Under the pieces are notes generated by a model, which ran no database searches, was not told the origin of the DNA, and was given only the letters and a program-made list of their open reading frames with translations. A stretch of DNA of 64,000 nucleotides, from the NCBI GenBank assembly GCA_039654915.1, contig CM077597.1, positions 62,276,001-62,340,000 of the forward strand. The letters run 5' to 3'. How positions within the stretch are numbered: the stretch's first letter is position 1; each line of letters starts with the position of its first letter. A program made the position numbers and the translations under genes. Of this stretch, positions 53,622 through 61,759 are shown in pieces. This stretch comes from Aquilaria yunnanensis (Eukaryota > Streptophyta > Magnoliopsida > Malvales > Thymelaeaceae).

Positions 53622-54360
53622 AATTGGGTCCTTTGCCGCATATTCTCCCTTTGTCTGTCGAACTATTAACTGTAAATCACTGTGCCCACAAGGTTCTTCA
53701 CACCTACTTTTCTGGCCATTTTCAGTCCGGCTATGAGGGCTTCATATTCAGCAATGTTATTGGTAACATTAAAACCGAATTTGACTGCTTTAGAAGCTTC
53801 CATGCCTTCAGGACCCTGAAGGACTATTCAAGCTCCTTGATGCTCTGCGCTTGATGCTCCATCGACAAAGAGTTTCCATTCTGGACTAGTCTCTGTTTTT
53901 CCTCCCGGAAGTGCTTCGGTCTTTTCAATTTCGGGGATCTCGGCAATGAAGTCTGCAAGTGCCTAAGCCTTTATTGCCCTTCTAGGCTCGTATGTAATGT
54001 CATATTCACCGAGCTCAATGCACCATTTTGAAAGTCTTCCCAAATGCTCCACTTTTTTCATCACATCTCGCAGGGGCAAATTACTTCATACGGTGATGGC
54101 GTGTCCTTGGAAGTAGGGTCGCAATCTCCTACCCACCAGTACTAATGTGTAGATAGCTTTTTGGAGCAACGGGTACCTTGTCTCGGCGCCATGCAGGGAC
54201 TTGCTTATGTAATACACTGGCCATTGTTTCTCGGCCTCTTCTTTCACTAAGACGGAACTCACCGTCTTTTCAATGACTGCGAGGTAAAGAATGAAAGGTT
54301 CCCCTTCCCGAGGTTGCCGAAGTGTTAGGAGGTGCATTAGATAACTTTTGAGCTCTCGCC
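53622..54360 (-). pseudogene. RNase H and aRH of T7, degraded
   Basis: The pol RNase H reads at 54337-54086 (EKTVSSVLVKEEAEKQWPVYYISKSLHGAETRYPLLQKAIYTLVL.GRRLRPYFQ). The second RNase H lies at about 54060-53650 with several stops; VDGASS and NITNNIAEYEALIAGL traces are visible across frames. It joins the integrase frame through DALAK. Confidence 0.75.
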
Positions 54361-56217
54361 AGGCTTCCTAGCTTTCTGTATTCCATGGATGTTCCTGGAT
54401 TCCGGAGGTACCACCTTCCTTGGAGACTTTGGTGAGTACCTTGAAAAATGGGTGACATCGGTCACCATACCTGGAGATGAATCTACTTAGGGAGGTGATC
54501 CTCCCGGTAAGCCTCTGTATGTCTTTGATAGACGTAGGTGTCCGGAAATTCAGCAGGGCTTTCACTTTCTCAGTGTTAGCGTCTATTCCTCTTTCTGATA
54601 CCATAAACCCGAGAAATTTTCCTGCGTTTACCCCGAACACACACTTTTCGGGATTAAGGCGAATGCCGAATTCTCGAAGTTGTTGGAAGGTTTAGGTTAA
54701 GTCGGTGATATGATTTTTGGGTTCTTTGCTCTTGACTATCATATCGTCGATGTATACTTCCATGTTCCTATCGATTTATGCGTCGAATACCTTGTTCATC
54801 AGTCTTTGGTAGGTGGCTCCTGCGTTTTTGAGCCCGAAGGGCATTCTGACATAGCAGTAAGTACCTATCTCTGTGATGAATGCCGTTTTTTCCTCATCCT
54901 CGGGGTTCATCTGGATCTGATGATACCCGCTAAAGGCGTCAAGGAAGCTAAGCAGTCCGTACTCAGCAGTTGCGTCTACCAGCTGATCTATGGCCGGTAA
55001 TGGGTAAGAGTCTTTTGGACAGGCATCGTTTAAGTTTCAGAAGTCGATGCACATTTAGAGCTTTTCACTACCCTCTTTTGTGGCTATAACCACATTGTTG
55101 AGCCATTCGTGGTGTTTTACTTCCTTTATTACCCCGGCCTCAGTGAGGCGACTAACTTCGACCTTGACGAAGGACTTTTTGTGAGCTGATAGACTCCGTT
55201 TTTTCTGTCGCACTAGTCTGACGTGTGGTTGCACTTTAAGATTGTGCTGGATTATGCTGGGGTCAACCCCAGGTATATCCTTCAGCGAATAAGCAAATAG
55301 ATCTTTGTTCATGCACAAAAAGGATACAAGCCTCTTTTTGTCCCTTTCGGCCAGTTTCTTCCCAATTCGGGTGTTTCGGCTGGTGATCAATTCTATATCT
55401 TCTGTTTCTATTTTTTTGAGGCTTTTCGTTTCTTCTACCATTGCCTTTTCATCCATCAAGACCTTTTTTCCTTCTGCCGAAGTTTGTACCTGGATCTTGG
55501 TCGGGCTTTGCCTGGCCCTTGTGAAGACTTTCCTAACCTCGGCCTGATCTATGAAGATTTCAGCATCTCCGTCTTTGGTGGTGAAGGTGACCGTCAGGTA
55601 CCTTACGTCTGGCCGAATGTGAAAATTGCCTTGAGTCTGTCTTCCCAAAATGGCATTATATGCTGACGACACATCAATGACTATAAATCTTGTCCTGCCG
55701 GAGGCGATTAACTCTTCTTTGCTCTTGGGTGAGACCCCATTTAGCATCACAAGCAGGTCGATGTACCCAAGGACTGGAAGTTCAGACGGCTCGACACCGA
55801 AGGTGGGGGAACTGACTGGGTTAAGATCACTTTTTGAGATGTCTAATTTACCTAGCAGATGAGAAAAAATGACGTCCGTGTTCGAACCATTGTCGAGGAG
55901 CACTCTCTTGACGTCCCAGTTCCCTATCCTTGCCATCACAAGGAGGGGGTCGTCGTGGGGGAACTTTATTATAGTCCCATCCCTACGGGTGAGCCTTCAC
56001 GGGGAGTTCCTGTACTCCATGATGGAGACTTCTCTCATCCTTCTTTTTCTCTTGGCCGAGGGTATCCCAGTAGTGATGGTTTGGATAATCCCTGCCGAGG
56101 GTGGCAGACTTTTCCGGGGACTTCGGTCCCGCCGTCTATCTGAGTCATACTCTTCATCGTCTGCTCTTCTTTCCGCCCTTTTGGAGAGGGCATCCGCAGG
56201 TATCGCCGAAGTTGACC
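54361..56217 (-). pseudogene. Protease and reverse transcriptase of T7
   Basis: The frame 55939-55055 holds protease (ARIGNWDVKRVLLDNGSNTDVIFSHLL; Asp kept, next residue Asn for Asp), the protease-RT linker and the RT start (WLNNVVIATKEGSEKL), where it stops. RT continues in pieces; its end is read at 54640-54368 (FGVNAGKFLGFMVSERGIDAN.EKVKALL..RTPTSIKDIQRLTGRI). The YVDDM box lies near 54745 in another frame. Confidence 0.8.
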
Positions 56218-57703
56218 CTATTTGATCAGGGACTCGATGTACTTCTTCAACTGGTAATAGGCTGCAGTGTCATGGCCATGATCCCGGTGAAATTGACAGA
56301 ATTTTTTCATATTCCTTTTATTCTCCGAGGTCATGGCCTTTGGCCTTGGGACTGTAGTCCCCTGCCTTTCTAGCGCCATTAGAATGCAAGCTCTTGTGGT
56401 GTTTAAGGGAGTGAATGCTGCGGGCCTCTTTCCTTTTTGCCTGCGGAGCCGCTCTCCCTCGTTCTGCTGGCGCGGTTGATGGCCAGTCCCTTCACTGTGA
56501 GGGTGTTCGCCCTTAGTTCCTCCTATTCTGAGTTCTTCGGCCGTCATGTGTTGCTCGGCTCTTCTGTAAAATTCCCCAAGAGTTTCTGGAGGGTCTTTGG
56601 AGAACTCATAGAACAATTGGGAGTCCCTCCGCAGTCCTCTGACGATTGCCAAGATGCAAATTTCCGCCCGAAAATCTTGTACACTCAGTGCTTCTCGATT
56701 GAATCTTTCAACATAGTCGCGGATGGTCTCCCCTCCTTTCTGAGCTATGTCAAACATTTGCACTGGCATTTTGGCAGTTGGCCTACTACCAATAAACTGT
56801 TGGGTGAAAGCAGTAGATAGTTCTTGGAAGCTCAACAAACTTCCCTGGGGCAAAGAGCCATACCACGCTGTTGCTGGTCCTGAGAGTGTCTCCTCAAAGC
56901 ATTTACAGAGCGTGGCGTCATCCGCACCATGGAGCACCATACTTCGCTTATATTTTGTCAGGTGCGCCTAGGGGTCACTTCGCCCATCATACATTTCCAG
57001 GCTAGGAGCCCTGAAATCACTGGGCATAGGCGCCTCTACTACCTCACGTACGAAAGGTGACTCCTCTCCGGTGTAGGAGTCGGACAACCGGGACCAGACT
57101 GGTTTTCAGGAGATCTATTTCTCGACCTTTTCCAGCCTTCCCAGGATCCTTTCCATAAGGGCGGCAGTGTTGGTTCCTTCCTACCGTCGTGTGCTTGCTG
57201 GTAGTGGCAAATTTCTTCTTCGCCTTGGAGAACGACTCCGGCGAGGGGGAGAGGGGGACCTCTAGTAAGGGGATGCGCTCCGTTGACAGGAGGCCCTGGT
57301 CTCTTTTGGGGCTCCCCCTCTGGCGGGGCGCTCTTCAACGGGTTCACCATCTGTTGAATATGTGTCAGGGGAGTCTCCACTCCCTGAACTCCGGTGAGTA
57401 GATCGCAAGCTTCTTTCCCGACGAATGGTCGGGGGTGAGGCTCTTTGAGTGGGTGGAGGTTGGGGCAACCTCTGGTCAAGCTACTGAGTGATTTTGGCAA
57501 CGATAGAACGCTGGAAATCCCGTAGGAAGCTCATCGTTACCGTCACGGGATGATCGTCCTCCATCATAGAAGTTTTTGCCACAGGCAGAGTGGTCGCCTG
57601 TTGAGTCTCAGGTGCGAGGGGGGATCTTGAAATCCCTTTGTCCTTCGAGCGCCAAGTCTCCACGACGGCGACATGGGATAGAGTTCCCACAGACGGTGCC
57701 AAA
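56218..57703 (-). pseudogene. gag of T7
   Basis: The start ATG is inside the LTR at 57735; the frame reads MTHDEAAAGYHLAPSVGTLSH through the primer site to MSFLRDFQRS, stopping at 57481. The capsid part (56940-56218) is open: HGADDATLCKCFEETLSGPATAWYGSLP, FTQQFIGSRPTAKMPVQMFDIAQ, EFYRRAEQHMTAEEL, CQFHRDHGHDTAAYYQLKKYIESL. In the last motif the Cys of DTEDC is lost (DTAAY). CAG-to-TAG stops interrupt it at least twice. Confidence 0.8.
57684..57701 (-). other. Primer-binding site of T7
   Basis: TGGCACCGTCTGTGGGAA on the minus strand, two bases inside the 5' LTR end. It differs from T8's site at one position. Confidence 0.8.
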
Positions 57704-58494
57704 TGGTAGCCTGCGGCGGCTTCATCATGTGTCATTGTACGGGTAGGGAAGAATTCTGATGGAGGAGAGCACTTTTCGAGGAGATTCCCCAGTGGAATGT
57801 ACCTGAAATACTACAGAAAACACAGGTCAGGAGGTCCCCGGTGTGTATTCCCGGGGAGGAGCCTCCGACGCCCAAGTCAGTATTTTCAGATAATTGGATT
57901 ATGTGCTCTTTTTTGTATTCAAAGAGAACTTTTTTCCTTCTCCCCCTTACCCCACTAGGACGCTTTCTAGGTATTTTATAAAGGAGGCGTACAGAAGCCA
58001 TTTTCCTCTTGTGGTCGCTGCAGATCACGACACGTGTCCAGTGGGATGCGATCCCTGCTTTTCCGGGAGTGAAGGGACGTTATCTCAGCAAAGGTCGCCT
58101 GGTTGACAGCCTAGGCATTCTGAGAGTGTCGTATCGATACGTCCCTCTGATGGCGTGCTCCAGTGATAGCATGTCAGAATGTACTTGGGGGATGACTTTT
58201 ATGGGGAGGTGTCAGAGGCTCCTCAAATGCTTTGTTCGTACTTTCCGAGGTTACTCTGACGTCTCGGGGAATGTATTCCCCGAGGATGGGTCCTCCGAGG
58301 GATACCCCTGTTTCCGGAGGGTCTCTGATCTCTTTACCGAGGTTGGTCTTACCATTTCCCACGGAAGCGAATTCTCTACATTAGGCCAGGGGGATCGTTC
58401 ATCCTATCGACCTTAAGCTGGCTGTTTCCCTCTGGTGAAGTCGGTACTCCATCAGGTCTGGGAGCTTAGCCAGTTATGGGCACCTTGGCTATCA
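57704..58494 (-). repeat. 5' LTR of T7
   Basis: 791 bp, the same length as the 3' LTR. GACACGTGTCCAG near 58028, TATTTTATAAAG near 57974, and the hairpin block near 57837-57858. Its end GGCTATCA meets the duplication CCACA at 58495. Confidence 0.9.
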
Positions 58495-58870
58495 CCACAC
58501 TTGTGGGAAATTCCATGGCAATAAGCCATGTTTCAAAACTGCTACTAGTTGCCACAAGTGTGGGGCACCAGATCATTGTGTAAGAGATTGCCCAAAGAGA
58601 GGAGATGAGAGGAAATTACTGGGAAGATTTAATCCCAAAGGGCAAGGTAGGCAGCGATACCCATGCTCCAATTGAGGACCAATCTGCCCAATCCAGGAGG
58701 GAGGCAGCCACAAAGGCCCTCTCAGGAGCAGAGAAGGCCTAATGCACCCCCAGGTAGGGTATTTCAGCTGGAGTCATCCAAAAAGGTGCAGAGAGCACCA
58801 GAGGCTTAGGATGTAGGCAGAGAGACTAGTCAGCAAAGGAGTAGCAGGAGAGCCTTAAAAGGTACTATGT
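58495..58870 (+). pseudogene. gag of C1, zinc-knuckle part
   Basis: Continues from 47904: with the restored CH, the first knuckle is CHTCGKFHGNKPC (one residue short of the usual spacing) and the second CHKCGAPDHCVRDC (CX2CX4HX4C). A Lys/Arg-rich tail follows and then stops. Two knuckles in tandem fit gag of this type; they bind genomic RNA. Confidence 0.8.
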
Positions 58871-59339
58871 ACCTTAATGGCTATTAGTATCTGCAATATT
58901 TGAAACTGGAGGTTCATTGTCTGTGATTTCAAATAGCTTGGTTAAGACCATGAATCTAGAAGTAAAGCACACAAGAAGCATGTATTTAGTTAAAACTGCT
59001 GGCAATGAAGTTTTATTCACATACCATATGGTTGAAAACTGTGAAATCCAGATAGACAAGCTGAAACTGAAAGCAGATCTCATAGTGCTAGACACATATG
59101 ATTATGATGTGATACTAGCCATGAATTGGCTAGGAGAGAAGAAAGTGGTAATTGATTGTCATAACAGACAACTGATTATGCCAGCTTGTACACCATATGA
59201 CTTAGATAAGTCACAAGAGTTGGCTATGGTTTGTCAAATTGAGGTATTAAAACAAATGGCTCTAGAAAATGACTATGAATGCCTGGAACTAAATGACCAG
59301 GAAGTGCCCAATGAACTTAGGCAGATACCTTTAGTTTAG
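58871..59339 (+). pseudogene. Protease of C1, active-site Asp changed to Glu
   Basis: The frame reads AIFETGGSLSVISNSLVKTMNLEVKHTRSM.., then CEIQIDKLKLKADLIVLDTYDYDVILAMNWLGEKKVVIDCHNR. The loop usually FDTGAS is FETGGS (GAA at 58902-58904), a loss of the catalytic Asp. The frame runs to a TAG at 59337 where the RT lead-in ([15 protein letters not shown]) begins. Confidence 0.8.
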
Positions 59340-60680
59340 GATTTTCCAAGAGTCTTTCCTACAGACCTACCTGGATTACAACCTACAAGGGAGGTGGAGC
59401 TTGAAATTAAGCTGGTACCAGGAGCAGCACCAGTATTCACTGCTCCATATAGGATGGCACTACCTGAAATGGTAGAAGTAAGGAAGCAGCTAGATGAACT
59501 ACTAGAGATAGGGTTCATCAGACCCAGTGTGTCTCCCTGGGGGGGACCTATGTTGTTTGTAAAGAAAAAGGATGGAAACCCTAGACTCTGTATTGATTAC
59601 AGAAAACTGAATGCATTAACCATAAAGAACAAATATCCTCTCCCAAGAATAGAAGATCTGTTTGATCAGCTGAAGGGAGCAAAGGTGTTCTCCAAAATAG
59701 ATTTGAGATCTGGATATTTCCAGTTAAGGGTTAGGGAAGAGGACATACCTAAGACTGCTTTTAGGACTAGGTCTGGACACTTTGAGTATACAGTAATTCC
59801 ATTTGGGCTTACTAATGCACCTGCATTCTTTATGGACTTAATGTAGAGGGTGTTTAGAGCACACTTAGACCACTTTGTAGTGGTGTTTATTGATGATATT
59901 TTGTACTAAAAAGATGAGGAAACTCATAAAGAACACCTAAAGGTAGTGCTTGGCTTGCTCCAAGAATATAAGCTTTATGGAAAGTTGAGTAAGTGCAAAT
60001 TATGGACTCAAGAAATTGGGTTTTTGGGTCATGTAATAAATGATCAAGGGTTGGCCGTGGATCCTGAAAAGGTAAGGTCAATCCTGGATTGGAAGTAGCC
60101 CCAGAATGTGAGAGAAGTCAGGAGTTTCCTAGGGTTGGCTGGCTATTACAGGAAATTTATGACAAAATTTTCTGCTTTAGCAGCCCCTATGACTCAATTA
60201 ACCAAAAATAACCAAAAGTTTGTCTGGTAAACAAAATGTGAGGGGAGCTTCCAAGAGCTTAAGAGGAGACTGACCACAGCTCCTATATTAGTCTTACCAG
60301 ACCCTAAAAAGGAATATGAAGTGTATACTGATGAATCTCATGTAGGACTAGGATGTGTCCTGATGCAAGAGAAGCAAGCCATTGCTTTTGGGTCTAGACA
60401 ACTAAGACCACATGAAAAGAAATATCCAGTGCATGACGTGGAATTGGCAGCAGTGGTTTTTGCCCTTAAGCAATGGAGACACTATCTTCTTGGTAATAGA
60501 TTCCAAGTTTTTACAGACGATAAAAGTGTCAAATACCTTTTTACTCAGAAGGACTTGAATATGAGACAAAGAAGGTGGTTGGAGTATTTGAAGGACTTTG
60601 ACTGTGTAATTGAATACACAGTTGGGAAACCTAATGTAGTAGCAGATACTTTGAGTAGAAGCTACGCCGGAGTGCTCAAA
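59340..60680 (+). pseudogene. Reverse transcriptase and RNase H of C1
   Basis: [94 protein letters not shown], then VVFIDDILY with stops on either side. The connection reads GHVINDQGLAVDPEKV. RNase H: VYTDESHVGLGCVLMQ, ELAAVVFALKQWRHYLLG, VFTDDKSVKYLFTQKDLNMRQRRWLEYLKDFD, TLSRS. Motifs fit the Tekay/Del-type chromoviruses. At least four stops. Confidence 0.85.
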
Positions 60681-60892
60681 GGTGGTGAAAGTGAGCATAA
60701 GGCCGAGAGCTTGAGCCTTACTTGTTTGGTAAGTCAATGGCTAGCTAAGGAAAATGAGCACCTGAATGTACTCACCATTACACCAAAATGGAGGGAGCTT
60801 ATCAAAGATGCTCAAGCTGGTGATGAGGAGATGGAACTGATAACTGGGCAGAAAAATGGAGAACTGTACCAAGGTTTTTCCTTTAAACAAGG
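60681..60892 (+). pseudogene. Start of C1 integrase region, cut by T8
   Basis: Linker between RNase H and integrase (LTCLVSQWLAKENEHLNVLTI..KWRELIKDAQAGDEEME). It ends at 60892 with CAAGG, the likely target duplication of T8. The zinc-binding motif, catalytic core and any chromodomain lie beyond the window, so the chromovirus assignment rests on RT, RNase H and the primer site. Confidence 0.75.
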
Positions 60893-61759
60893 TGATAGCC
60901 AAAGGCTGTCGCCTCAATCTGGCCGAATACCCTGCCACAACAACGGCCAGAAGAACTGGCGCTTCCCGGGAATAGGTGGAATCATGCACCTCGGGAGATA
61001 GCCTGAGAGCTCCGAGCCTCGGCACGCCAGTAAAACTTGAGGACTCCATTCGCCCCCCAAGGTTGTGAACAACGCGCCTTCGGAAAAGTGGCACCAGACA
61101 TTGCTGCCCGAATATGATATCCCCGAAGGCGGAACCCCCTGGAACTGGGAACCCCCGAACTGAGGGTAGGCTTCCCGAAGAGGCTCTGTCCGAACTAGAG
61201 GACGACCTCGCCCAGGGACCTCGGGAGTACGGCAGGCGCATTTAAGGAAGCATTTAAGGAAGCCTCTGACACGTCCCACCACAGACGTAAAAAGTCGCCC
61301 TGACGCGCAGACGCCATCAGAATCATATCATGGCTCGTCTCAGCACAAGGCTCGAGGCCACCTAGTTACCAACTATCTGTCCCCTACGCCCAGACGTTCA
61401 GGAGCATCCGACCGCACACGTGTCATGATCTGAACGGGCTAGGTATTCCTATATATACAGGAAATAAATACTTGACAGGAGGTTGGCAGGCCGGAGATAC
61501 GGCTCCCATACTCTGAGAAAAGACCAGGCGAGACTTTTCTGCCTTTCTCTTTGAGCTAGTGACTTTCTCCTTCTTCCGGCCACCACTGACTTGGGCGTCG
61601 GAGGCTCCCCCCCCGGAAAAACACTCCGGGGGCCTCCTAACCCTATTTCCCAGTTTTCCAGGTACTCTCCTAGAGGCGATCCACCTTCCAGGCGTTCTTC
61701 CTCCTTGAAGTCTCCTCAACAGTCATCATGACTCACAACGATGAGGCCCTGGGCCATCA
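60893..61759 (+). repeat. 5' LTR of T8
   Basis: 867 bp, TGATAGCC...GGGCCATCA. It has GCACACGTGTCATGATCTGA near 61414, a CTATATATAC TATA box near 61449, and the block CTTGGGCGTCGGAGG plus CCCCCCCGGAAAAACACTC and CCGGGGG near 61592-61632. Same subfamily as T5's LTR, and very little degraded. Confidence 0.85.

Larger units (their letters stand above)
47910..58494 (-). mobile_element. T7: complete Tat element in C1 gag, duplication CCACA
   Basis: A 10,585-bp element flanked by CCACA at 47905-47909 and 58495-58499. Removing it restores the first zinc knuckle of C1 gag (CH-TCGKFHGNKPC). Both LTRs are 791 bp; by eye about 50-60 positions differ (about 93% identity), mostly transitions. It contains primer site, gag, protease-RT, RNase H, aRH, integrase, antisense gene and purine tract in order. 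It is the reference for this family's layout here, though gag and RT carry stops. Confidence 0.9.
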
